64,000 nt of DNA from Sporomusa ovata DSM 2662 (GTDB taxonomy: Bacteria > Bacillota > Negativicutes > Sporomusales > Sporomusaceae): NCBI RefSeq assembly GCF_000445445.1, contig NZ_ASXP01000003.1, positions 62,001 through 126,000 on the forward strand, written 5' to 3'. Position numbers and translations under genes: made by a program. Below, piece by piece: positions 25,779 to 33,363 of the stretch. Each line of letters starts with the position of its first letter. The first letter of the stretch is position 1. The notes under the pieces are model-generated. The model made no database searches. It was not told the origin of the DNA and saw only the letters and a list, made by a program, of their open reading frames with translations.

Positions 25779-26807
25779 CTAACCACGATACTTTACGCAG
25801 CGAACAAAATGTCCCTGACCAACTTCAACCAAGTCTGGTTCTTGCTCTGCGCAGATAGCCGATGCCTGTTCGCAGCGGGGAAAAAACCTGCATCCCATGG
25901 GCAACTGCAGCAAATTTGGCAGCATACCTGGTATGTTGTAAAGCCGCTCCCCGTTTTTCCGGAAAGTAGGCAGGGCTTTTAGCAAACCGGCTGTATAAGG
26001 ATGCAAACCATTGTCAAACAGTTCGAAAACATTGGCCTGTTCGACAATTTTCCCTGCATACATAATCGCAACATCATCACAAACTTCAGCCACGACACCC
26101 ATATCATGGGTAATCAACACAATAGCGGAATCCAGTTCTGTCTGCAATTTTTTCATCAATTGTAAAATTTGGGCCTGCACAGTAACATCAAGAGCTGTAG
26201 TTGGTTCATCTGCTAGTAACAGCTTTGGCCGGCAGCAAAGTGCCATCGCAATCATCACTCGCTGACGCAAGCCGCCGGAAAGTTGATGGGGATACGCATC
26301 CAGTCGCTTTTGTGGCTCTGGTATGCCCACTAACTTGAACATTTCGAGCGCCTTTTCTTTCGCTTCGGCTTTACCTAGCTGTTGATGGAGGATTGCTGCT
26401 TCCATCACCTGTTTGCCCACCGTATAAACAGGGTTTAACGAGGTCATTGGCTCTTGAAAAATCATTGACATCTCATTGCCTCTGACCTGGCACATTTCTT
26501 TTTCGGTCAAATTCACTAAATTTTTTCCATCTAAAATAATACTGCCGGCAACAATTCTGCCTGCCGGAGCAGGCACCAGACCCATGAGAGACAACGCCGT
26601 CATGCTCTTGCCACAACCAGATTCGCCGACAATACCAACTATCCGTCCTTTTTTTACCGTAAAGCTTACATCATCAACCGCAGGAATTACGCCTTTATTG
26701 GTAAAAAAATAAGTTTTAAGGCCTGTTACTGTGAGCATCGTATCCTTCTCAGCTATCGTTGTACCACTTATCCTGCGCTCATCAATCACTGCACTATCTT
26801 CTGCCAT
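25779..26807 (-). CDS. Peptide ABC transporter ATPase (OppD/DppD-like)
   Basis: A 342-residue ATPase with Walker A GESGCGKSM, signature LSGGLRQRVMIAMALCCRP, Walker B LLLADEPTTALD and the C-terminal GCRFFPRC motif of the peptide-transporter ATPase subfamily. The ATG at 26807 lies seven bases after TGGGGGC and is preferred to the TTG at 26822. It follows the DppC-like permease by about 20 bp. Confidence 0.9.
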   Translation of the reverse strand: MAEDSAVIDERRISGTTIAEKDTMLTVTGLKTYFFTNKGVIPAVDDVSFTVKKGRIVGIVGESGCGKSMTALSLMGLVPAPAGRIVAGSIILDGKNLVNLTEKEMCQVRGNEMSMIFQEPMTSLNPVYTVGKQVMEAAILHQQLGKAEAKEKALEMFKLVGIPEPQKRLDAYPHQLSGGLRQRVMIAMALCCRPKLLLADEPTTALDVTVQAQILQLMKKLQTELDSAIVLITHDMGVVAEVCDDVAIMYAGKIVEQANVFELFDNGLHPYTAGLLKALPTFRKNGERLYNIPGMLPNLLQLPMGCRFFPRCEQASAICAEQEPDLVEVGQGHFVRCVKYRG

Positions 26808-26826
26808 GAACATTGCCCCCAAACAC

Positions 26827-27711
26827 TTACTGTTTTAGATATGGGTCCAGAGCATCCCTTAGCCCGTCTCCCAGGAAATTAAAAGCCAATGCCACCAGTA
26901 ATATCGCGACACCTGGTACAATGGCTATCCAGGGAGCCATAAACAAAAATTCCTTTCCTGATGAAGCCATGAGACCCCAACTGGCCATAGGCGGCTGTGC
27001 ACCCACTCCCAGAAAGCTCAAGGTTGCTTCTGCCATAATAGCGTCAGGAATACCCAAGGTAAACAACACCAGCAAGGAAGGAATACAATTAGGCAGCAGA
27101 TGACGTAACAGTATCACCCAATTCTTTACACCCATTATTTTAGCTGCTTCGACAAATTCCTTTTCTTTCAATACCAATGTTTGCGATCTGACGACCCTCG
27201 CTGTTCCCGCCCAGTTGACCAGACTGATGGCAATGAAGATGTTCAGCAGACTTGCACCTAAGGTATACATTACCACCATTGCCAACAACAACGAAGGAAA
27301 TGCCATAACAACATCGGCTGCTCGCATAATAATATAATCCGTTTTCTTGCCATAATAACCGGCTATCAGTCCCAAAAGGGTTCCGATCATCATGGAGATT
27401 AAGGTAGGCACCAGACCAATAACCAGCGATATTCGGGAGCCGTAGATAATTCTGCTTAAAACATCACGGCCAAACATATCTGTACCCAGTAAATATTGGG
27501 CAGACGGCCGCTGAAATTGCTGACTCATATCCACATGGTAAGGATCGTATGGCGCTATATAGGGAGCCAACACAGCGGCACTAATAAACAGCAATAATAC
27601 TATACCGCCAGCCAAAGCACTTTTATTTTGCTGTAATGATTGAAATAATTCTGTTAAAAACGATTCCTCAACATATTGTGGTTGCTCTATTGCCTGTAGT
27701 TGCTGTTCCAT
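26827..27711 (-). CDS. Peptide ABC transporter permease (DppC/OppC-like)
   Basis: A 294-residue inner-membrane permease with an N-terminal OppC_N segment (ALAGGIVLLLFISAAVLAPYIAPYDPY), six helices, and the EAA loop EAAKIMGVKNWVILLRHLLPN that contacts the ATPases. The partner DppB-like permease is not adjacent but 2.3 kb upstream, beyond transposase debris and vapBC. Its own promoter and terminated leader (27735-27882) are near-copies of those in front of dppB. Confidence 0.9.
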   Translation of the reverse strand: MEQQLQAIEQPQYVEESFLTELFQSLQQNKSALAGGIVLLLFISAAVLAPYIAPYDPYHVDMSQQFQRPSAQYLLGTDMFGRDVLSRIIYGSRISLVIGLVPTLISMMIGTLLGLIAGYYGKKTDYIIMRAADVVMAFPSLLLAMVVMYTLGASLLNIFIAISLVNWAGTARVVRSQTLVLKEKEFVEAAKIMGVKNWVILLRHLLPNCIPSLLVLFTLGIPDAIMAEATLSFLGVGAQPPMASWGLMASSGKEFLFMAPWIAIVPGVAILLVALAFNFLGDGLRDALDPYLKQ

Positions 27712-27734
27712 GTGTTCACCCTCATCATCAGAAA

Positions 27735-27783
27735 AATAAAAACACCGTGTATTCGCATCTCTACTATTCGAACTTTCACGGCG
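27735..27783 (-). terminator. Leader terminator upstream of dppC-like gene
   Basis: On the minus strand CGCCGTG and CACGGTG pair (one G-U), with inner TTCG/CGAA, followed by TTTTTATTTTTC. It lies between the promoter at 27853 and the permease ATG at 27711, so the transcript ends before the gene unless terminator formation is prevented. The same hairpin occurs at 30951-30995. Confidence 0.75.
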
Positions 27784-27852
27784 TCTTTGCCTAATCTAAG
27801 AACTTTTCAATTTATAATCACACTTTTTGCATGTATCAATTTGCCATGTAAG

Positions 27853-27882
27853 ATTATACCATGGTGTCTAACTTTGAGTCAA
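27853..27882 (-). promoter_or_regulatory. Sigma-A promoter of the dppC-like transcript
   Basis: TTGACT and TATAAT are separated by 18 bp (minus strand). The leader between the -10 box and the terminator is about 75-100 bases and is conserved with that at 30996-31068, notably GGCAAAGACGCCGTGAAAG. Confidence 0.75.
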
Positions 27883-27904
27883 ACAAACTCCTAAAATTAC
27901 AGGG

Positions 27905-28190
27905 CTTGTTCATGAGAAAATCCACGGATTAGAAACAACCGTTTCCAAAAAATTCATATCCAAGAACAGCCGTAGCGTTTTCTTTGAATGGACATCTTTG
28001 ATTCTGTTTCCAGTTTTAATAAATTGGCAGCAAACCTTCGTAATTGCGACTGGTTTGCTGCTTCAACCTGCAGTCGTGTCAGCCATTGATCTTAGCGAAA
28101 GCCAACATCTAACACCTAGTGCAAGTTATTTTCAATCCCCCAGTGAGACCTGGAAGCTTGATCAATTTCTTCCATGCTATTGCTGCTATT
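27905..28190 (-). pseudogene. ISAs1-type transposase, C-terminal remnant
   Basis: One minus-strand frame reads HWGIENNLH-stop-VLDVGFR-stop-DQ, then LRRFAANLLKLETESKMSIQ and KRYGC. This matches the C-terminal region of ISAs1-family transposases (HW.IEN.LHW.LDV.F.ED ... ALNLLK.E), including the conserved Glu position now a stop. At least three nonsense codons show it is dead. No terminal repeats found. Confidence 0.7.
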
Positions 28191-28292
28191 GTCATACCTT
28201 TGTTTTAGTCCACGTGCCCGCAAGGAGCGCGACGACGATGATCCAGCAGTTCTCCTGTAGAAGCATTGGGACGGTTCCTTTGCTCCTATTTT

Positions 28293-28899
28293 TTAAACAC
28301 AAGGCTCTGATTGGATACCTGTTACTTTTGCTATCTGGCGTTGCGTTACACCTTTGATACTTTTAATTTTCCGTATGATCTTATCCCGGCTGGCTTTTTC
28401 CATTGACCGTAGCTCTCCAAGTGATTGTCCTTTTAAGATTTTTTGTATTTCTTCATACAAACGTTCATCTTTTATCTTTTGCTGCTTCCTCCTCTATATC
28501 AAGAAATTTATCATTACTATCCTGTTTCATAAACGCTTGCCATCTTTGTCGGGCTCTCTCTCCGCATTCGTCAACTATCTTTAGAATAAAGCCCGTATTA
28601 ATCATATCTCCAAGATATTTATTCGAGTTGTTATACTTCCTGAACTGCTCCACATATAGTCCTCTGCCTACAATACCAGTTGTGCCTTTACTGGATTATT
28701 ATGTCTCACATTCCGCATATCTCTTGTAATATTACATAAGTTTTTATCAGAAAGACTTTTATGGAATAATTTTACTTAAAAATACATTAATATCCATTAT
28801 ACGGAGTAAATGTATTTCGGATGAAAACTTATGTTTGATTCCCCTCACTATAACATGATAGATACCGCTCTTACTTTTTTTTCTTGCAATCCTTGGCAT
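28293..28899 (-). pseudogene. REP-associated (Y1, IS200-like) transposase remnant
   Basis: It starts MPRIARKKSKSGIYHVIVRG after a GGGAGGGGGG site, typical of REP-associated tyrosine transposases. The frame is then lost; IFE-type residues, FRKYNNSNKYLGDMINTGFI and the C-terminal GVTQRQIAKVTGI helix-turn-helix appear in different frames. It lies beside the ISAs1 remnant, so the space between dppB and dppC is a transposon graveyard. No active Y1 motif could be assembled. Confidence 0.65.
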
Positions 28900-29047
28900 T
28901 CCCCCCTCCCCGCTATCTTTTTTCTCCAGTTTGCATAAAAGAAGGACGGAAGCAATGGAACCGTCCCTGAACTTCCTACAGAAGCTGCGAAAGTTGCCGG
29001 GATACCACACAAGCCAGCTATCCCTGAGCAAAAAAGCATGCAATTTA

Positions 29048-29482
29048 TCACAGTAACTTTCGTTTAACTCCACGGAACTTATCAAAATGATTATCAAAAG
29101 AGTACACTGGCTGATCGGCAGCCTTTGCTTTTGCAGCAACAATCGCATCAGCCCAGTCAACACCCTTGATCTCATAAAACTCTAACGCTTGCGCAAGTGT
29201 TGCTGTTTCGGTCTCTGTTTCAATTCCCGGTAACCGTATTAAAGCAAGTAAAGCTTTGGCAATGTCTGTACGGTTATGTTTATAATAACTTTGCAACACA
29301 AATATGGTTTCGATAAAAACCGTATCACACAAAACTAAACTTTCTTCGCCTTCAGTGGCCCGTTTAAACAAAGCACGTGCTTTGCCGGCATGATCGCCGC
29401 CATCTCCGACTAAAAACCGTATTATGATATTTGTATCAATCCTGCTCTTCAACATCGTATCCAAGTCTTGTGGCTCGTTCAT
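29048..29482 (-). CDS. PIN-domain toxin (VapC-like)
   Basis: A 144-residue PIN-domain ribonuclease: acidic Asp in RIDTNIIIRFL, Glu in VFIETIFVLQ, and Asp pairs in VDWADAIVAA and VYSFDNHFDKF, the usual four acidic residues. It cleaves RNA unless neutralised by the partner encoded just upstream. The ATG at 29482 has AGGGGG upstream; the ATG at 29455 (MLKSRIDTN) looks like the ancestral start, since the codons between them come from a duplicated piece of the antitoxin gene. Confidence 0.82.
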   Translation of the reverse strand: MNEPQDLDTMLKSRIDTNIIIRFLVGDGGDHAGKARALFKRATEGEESLVLCDTVFIETIFVLQSYYKHNRTDIAKALLALIRLPGIETETETATLAQALEFYEIKGVDWADAIVAAKAKAADQPVYSFDNHFDKFRGVKRKLL

Positions 29483-29506
29483 TTGACGCAGCCCCCTAAA
29501 TTCGCT

Positions 29507-29812
29507 TTATTCTTCAACATCATATCCAAGTCTTGTGGCACTCTCATTTGCCATAGCTCCTCTAAGCTCCTCGATGTTCGCGGGCTTCATTGGAGCGGCC
29601 GGTTTTAGTATCCCAAACAGATCATCAATTGTCGGTTCAGGTTCAATGACGATTGTACCATCAGGTTTAACAAAAATATTAATGCGCTGGGAACCCCCTG
29701 CCATAATGCCCAGCCGCTCACGGACTGCTTTCGGCAAAGTAACCTGCCCTTGACTGCTCACAGGAATGCGCCGAAATTCAACTAACTGACTAGTATGTTT
29801 TACCGTATTCAT
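29507..29812 (-). CDS. AbrB/SpoVT-type antitoxin (VapB-like)
   Basis: A 101-residue protein with an N-terminal swapped-hairpin AbrB domain (IPVSSQGQVTLPKAVRERLG, residues about 17-36) that binds DNA, and a C-terminal tail (PANIEELRGAMANESATRLG) that would cap the VapC toxin. It precedes the toxin by 24 bp. The family represses its own promoter; no operator was identified. Confidence 0.82.
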   Translation of the reverse strand: MNTVKHTSQLVEFRRIPVSSQGQVTLPKAVRERLGIMAGGSQRINIFVKPDGTIVIEPEPTIDDLFGILKPAAPMKPANIEELRGAMANESATRLGYDVEE

Positions 29813-29977
29813 ACTATTACACCTCCAACTGTGCGCTTGATCCTTAAAAACTAAATTTTATCCTTTTATTCTATACAACATTTTAAATATCAATGCATGT
29901 TTTAAATAAAAAAGTGTTTATCTTTATTTTATAATAAAAATAAACACTCGTAAATAATATATATATATCTTTGCATC

Positions 29978-30898
29978 TCATTTATTTTTAATCCGTGGAT
30001 CTAAGAAAAAATACATCATATCCGCTGCCAGATTACCTAAGATAACCAAAATGGTAGTAAAAAGGATAGAACCCTGCAATAGCGGCAAATCTCTGGTCTG
30101 AATGGCATTAACCGCAATACGCCCTATTCCCGGAATACTAAAAATAGTCTCGGTGATAACTGATCCGGAAAGCATGGAAGCTACCTGGATCGCCATAACT
30201 GTGACTACCGGTAAAAATGAATTTTTGAGCGCATGATTAAAAAGAACAGCAATCGCTGACAAGCCTTTGGCTCTGGCTGTTCGAATATAGTCGTTGCCCA
30301 TAACCTCCAGCAAGCTGGAACGAGTCAGGCGGGCAATCGTCCCCGCTGGACCCCAACCCAAAACCACTGTCGGCATAATAAGACAAAGTATATTATCAAA
30401 GCCCGAAACTGGCAGCCAGCCCAGGGTAAAGGCAAAAATGTACTGCAATAAAAGACCTGACCAAAAGACAGGCATTGATACACCAAGTAATGCACTACCC
30501 ATAAAAAAATAATCAATAACCGAATATTTTTTAACAACAGACAATATTCCTGCCGGAACTCCGACCACCCAGGAAAAAATCATCGCCGCTGTAGCCAATA
30601 CTAAGGTATTAGGAAAAGCATCTACCAGTAATGTCGCAACAGGCCTATTCAGCTTATAGGAAACACCAAAATCGCCATGCAGTGCGTCCCAGACAAAATT
30701 AAAATACTGTACATATATTGGCTCATCCAAATGCATTTGAGCCCGCACCCGCGCTATCGTATCCGGATCAACATGGTCATTCATCATCAAGGTCACCGGG
30801 TCCCCGGGAACAATGTGTAAAAGTATAAAAATAAGTAATGTTACTCCTAATAATATGGGAATGGAACTGATAATACGTTTAATAATGAATAGTACCAC
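29978..30898 (-). CDS. Peptide ABC transporter permease (DppB/OppB-like)
   Basis: A 306-residue permease with the family start FIIKRIISSIPILLGVTLLI, GDPV, and the EAA-type loop RTARAKGLSAIAVLFNHALKN. The GTG start at 30898 is eight bases from GGAGGA. It normally sits next to the DppC permease; here it is cut off by vapBC and two dead transposases, but keeps a promoter and leader matching those of dppC. Confidence 0.9.
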   Translation of the reverse strand: MVLFIIKRIISSIPILLGVTLLIFILLHIVPGDPVTLMMNDHVDPDTIARVRAQMHLDEPIYVQYFNFVWDALHGDFGVSYKLNRPVATLLVDAFPNTLVLATAAMIFSWVVGVPAGILSVVKKYSVIDYFFMGSALLGVSMPVFWSGLLLQYIFAFTLGWLPVSGFDNILCLIMPTVVLGWGPAGTIARLTRSSLLEVMGNDYIRTARAKGLSAIAVLFNHALKNSFLPVVTVMAIQVASMLSGSVITETIFSIPGIGRIAVNAIQTRDLPLLQGSILFTTILVILGNLAADMMYFFLDPRIKNK

Positions 30899-30950
30899 TT
30901 AGTAATCCTCCCACAAAAAGCAAATAGAATCAAATTACAGCAGCAAAATA

Positions 30951-30995
30951 AAAAAACCGTGTATTCGCATTGCAATTATTCGAACTTTCACGGCG
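30951..30995 (-). terminator. Leader terminator upstream of dppB-like gene
   Basis: Minus-strand CGCCGTG/CACGGT stem with inner TTCG/CGAA, then TTTTTTTATTTT. It is a copy of the terminator at 27735-27783 with a different loop, supporting conservation of the fold. Confidence 0.75.
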
Positions 30996-31068
30996 TCTTT
31001 GCCTTTATCTACGAATTTTTTTAAATTTATAAGCACACTTTTACTATTTTATCAGTTTACCAGGTAAA

Positions 31069-31097
31069 ATTATAGCATGGTGCCCAACTTGAGTCAA
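31069..31097 (-). promoter_or_regulatory. Sigma-A promoter of the dppB-like transcript
   Basis: TTGACT-17-TATAAT on the minus strand. The flanks (GTTTGTTTGACTCAA, CACCATG) match the dppC promoter at 27853-27882, so both arose by duplication. Confidence 0.75.
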
Positions 31098-31124
31098 ACA
31101 AACTTAATTTTGCAGTTTTAAAAA

Positions 31125-31193
31125 AACCGCAGAGTACACAGAGAGCACAGAGGGGAGATGTATATCGAGATATTCCTCTGCGTCTCTGCGGTT
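31125..31193. repeat. CCGCAGAG palindromic repeat, copy 1
   Basis: AACCGCAGAG and CTCTGCGGTT ends with internal ACACAGAGAGCACAGAGG and CCTCTGCGTCTCTG segments. It is an interspersed palindromic repeat of a kind widespread in bacterial genomes. A second copy lies at 48168-48254 with the same GGGAGATGTATATC core. Confidence 0.8.
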
Positions 31194-31229
31194 CAAAAAA
31201 CATATACTTTCTTATCTTAGAACAAACAT

Positions 31230-31287
31230 AAACCTGGTTCTTTGCAGGTATAATGTATTGCACATTATACAGCAAAGAACCAGGTTT
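31230..31287. terminator. 16-bp hairpin between divergent regions
   Basis: AAACCTGGTTCTTTGC and its perfect complement enclose a partly self-pairing loop (TATAATGT/ACATTATA). It lies between the dppB promoter and the 3' end of the outer-membrane protein gene. It could end transcription from either side, though no strong U-tract follows. Confidence 0.5.
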
Positions 31288-31356
31288 CTATGCAAATAAT
31301 CGCCTATTCTCTACGAAACAGGAAGACACACATGAAAATTATGCACTGTACCGTGT

Positions 31357-31851
31357 TTAGAATTTAAAGGTTGCACCCACTTCAACTTGATCTTTATCGC
31401 GGCCTTCATCAGGCATAAAATTGGTATATGTTACGTTGAGATCAACATTGGTAGCTAATTGAATACCAGCACCTACCTGTACTTCCTTAAATTCATCGCC
31501 GGCAATAAACGCAGCAGATCCGTCAAGTTTCGGCGCTAATGCCCCCTGCAGACCTAACCCCAGATACATCTCTGAATCATGATAATCAAAATCCCGATTG
31601 CCGACTATACCCCGGATATTCTGGGAAAACTGGTATTGCCCGTAAACATCTTTCATATCACCATAGTAATCGCGGTCACTGGCTTGATAACCAAGCGTAA
31701 AGCGGTCACCAAATTTATGTTCAATATAAACTGTATCACCAGTTGCGCCAACCGCCGTTTGTTCGTTAGCCAGGTTATTGAGTGGAGCAGCAAAACTTGT
31801 GCCTGTACTCAAAACAAGGAACGATCCTAAAATAAGTAAACTTTTTTTCAT
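31357..31851 (-). CDS. Small outer-membrane beta-barrel protein
   Basis: A 164-residue protein with a signal peptide (MKKSLLILGSFLVLSTGTSFA), alternating hydrophobic/polar strands (VYIEHKFGDRFTLGYQ, LATNVDLNVTYTNF) and a C-terminal aromatic ending VEVGATFKF, the pattern recognised by the BAM machinery. Its size suggests an eight-strand barrel. The ATG at 31851 (GGAGG, eight-base spacing) is chosen over upstream starts. Function unknown; it supports a diderm cell envelope. Confidence 0.78.
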   Translation of the reverse strand: MKKSLLILGSFLVLSTGTSFAAPLNNLANEQTAVGATGDTVYIEHKFGDRFTLGYQASDRDYYGDMKDVYGQYQFSQNIRGIVGNRDFDYHDSEMYLGLGLQGALAPKLDGSAAFIAGDEFKEVQVGAGIQLATNVDLNVTYTNFMPDEGRDKDQVEVGATFKF

Positions 31852-32005
31852 TTGAAAAACCTCCATCACTTTATAATAGTTCTAGCAAACAGTCTCAGCT
31901 TTGATAAAGCTTTTCGGTAAAGTTATTTACCTGTGTAATTATTTACCTAAGAAGAATATACCATGCAATTTTTAGAGTTTCTTTAGAATTTGTTAAAAAG
32001 TACCC

Positions 32006-32070
32006 TTACACCTCGAACTTATTGACGGCTTCCCTTAGTTCCATGGCCATATATTGTAAAGTTGGGTACA
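32006..32070 (-). pseudogene. Possible methyl-accepting chemotaxis protein 3' remnant
   Basis: A short minus-strand frame ends LQYMAMELREAVNKFEV and TAA, resembling the last helix of chemotaxis receptors (LQ..V..FK/EV). Nothing else of such a gene is seen upstream. Could be coincidence. Confidence 0.3.
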
Positions 32071-32087
32071 TACAGTAGACAAAAGAC

Positions 32088-32108
32088 GACCCCGAACAAG
32101 TCGGGGTC
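32088..32108 (-). terminator. Intrinsic terminator after the URO-D-like gene
   Basis: GACCCCGA/TCGGGGTC stem with a five-base loop; on the minus strand TCTTTTGTC follows. Ends the porter-porin-methyltransferase transcript. Confidence 0.7.
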
Positions 32109-32158
32109 CCTAAGAAATGAAGTATTCCTGTTACGTTTTGCACTGTTTTTTCTACGTA

Positions 32159-33268
32159 TTATTTACCGGTAGCAGCAGCAACCATAGCCTTAACATTTTC
32201 AAATTTTGCATTTGGCGGTATCGTACAACCGGAAGCAAGAATAAATCCTTTTCCCATATCCTTAATCAATTTAGTGGAATAGTTATATACGTCGTCAGGG
32301 GTACCAAGTGCTAACATAGCAGCTGGTACATCTCCTTTAATACACATGTGGTCGCCGAGAACCTCTCTCACTTTATAGATGTTGGTAGCGCCATCGCACT
32401 CAAAAATACATTTTTGTTTAGGTAAGGTTTTGAAAAATTCCAAATCACGTTCCCAATTACCGTCAATGTGAAGGTCTGCTACCGCACCTTCTTCAATAAT
32501 TGCCTCAGCCGCTGCCTTTAGATACTTCCAGACAAAGCGTTGCCAGATTTTCGGAGAAAAGAATTCACTAGCGCCCCGGGCCGGTGACATAAAGACAACT
32601 AAAGGTTTAATGACTCGTATTTGCTGGCGTAACTCTGCTAAATTTTCTTCAAGAATAACATCTAAAACAGCCTCAACCTTATCAGGTATTTTAAACATAT
32701 CTTTCATGAATTTGGGAAATGAGCGCCCGCCGCCCAAAAATTCATTAACTGTGGAGGATGCTTTGGGGGAATATACCAAATAACCGGCCTCCTCAAAATT
32801 TTTGATAAATTGCGGAACATCTGCCAATTGGGCACGGATCGAATCAAGATCAAAGCCAACCCTATTTTTTAAATAATCCTCGCTAAAAGCTTTCCAGCCT
32901 TTATTCAGAATGGTATCATAGTCTTCCACTGTCATCAATTCCTGCTCATCAAGCTGCCACGGAGTATCATCAGGAAGCTCACGCCCAGGTAATTTGACTT
33001 TCGAATAAAAAATTAACGGAAAAATTGTGGCTGTCGCATAAGTGCTGCCTGTTCCATCCACATCCCCTAAATCTTTAAATGATGATAAAATGGCTTGATG
33101 GGAGGCTTTCATGTTTGAGACAAATTCTGATAGCTTCATGCCAACATGCCTGGCAAAAACGGCATCTCCCGAAAGTATAACCGGTGTACGGTCAGTTTCT
33201 TCAAAGGCAATCGTTTTTTTCAATCTTTCCGTACGTTCCGCAAGTACTTGTTGTGCTGTTTTTATCAT
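32159..33268 (-). CDS. URO-D family protein, probable corrinoid-linked methyltransferase-like enzyme
   Basis: A 369-residue TIM-barrel protein of the uroporphyrinogen-decarboxylase superfamily. Many anaerobe members are zinc methyltransferases (MtaA/MtbA/CmuA-like) that move methyl groups to or from corrinoid proteins. Visible features are DLHIDGNWE near residue 254, FECDGATN, HMCIKGDVPAAML and the zinc-type tail GFILASGCTIPP. No corrinoid protein or activase lies beside it. It is downstream of an OFA transporter and an SLH porin in one sigma-54-controlled unit, so it probably acts on the compound they import. The ATG has GGAGGAG. Exact substrate unknown. Confidence 0.75.
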   Translation of the reverse strand: MIKTAQQVLAERTERLKKTIAFEETDRTPVILSGDAVFARHVGMKLSEFVSNMKASHQAILSSFKDLGDVDGTGSTYATATIFPLIFYSKVKLPGRELPDDTPWQLDEQELMTVEDYDTILNKGWKAFSEDYLKNRVGFDLDSIRAQLADVPQFIKNFEEAGYLVYSPKASSTVNEFLGGGRSFPKFMKDMFKIPDKVEAVLDVILEENLAELRQQIRVIKPLVVFMSPARGASEFFSPKIWQRFVWKYLKAAAEAIIEEGAVADLHIDGNWERDLEFFKTLPKQKCIFECDGATNIYKVREVLGDHMCIKGDVPAAMLALGTPDDVYNYSTKLIKDMGKGFILASGCTIPPNAKFENVKAMVAAATGK

Positions 33269-33363
33269 AATCTACTCCTCCAAAATTATATTTATATTAT
33301 GGTACCATACGACCAAACACCAACGTACATGGTTCTATTAGACCGAACCTTTGACACCCTGAT

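Noticed and set aside
27735..27850. c-di-GMP or nickel/cobalt riboswitch in the dpp leaders
   Set aside because: GGCAAA and ACGCC strings look suggestive, but the GAAA tetraloop, ACGCAAAGC core and closing helix of c-di-GMP-I are missing, and the NiCo four-way junction pattern was not found. Left unclassified.
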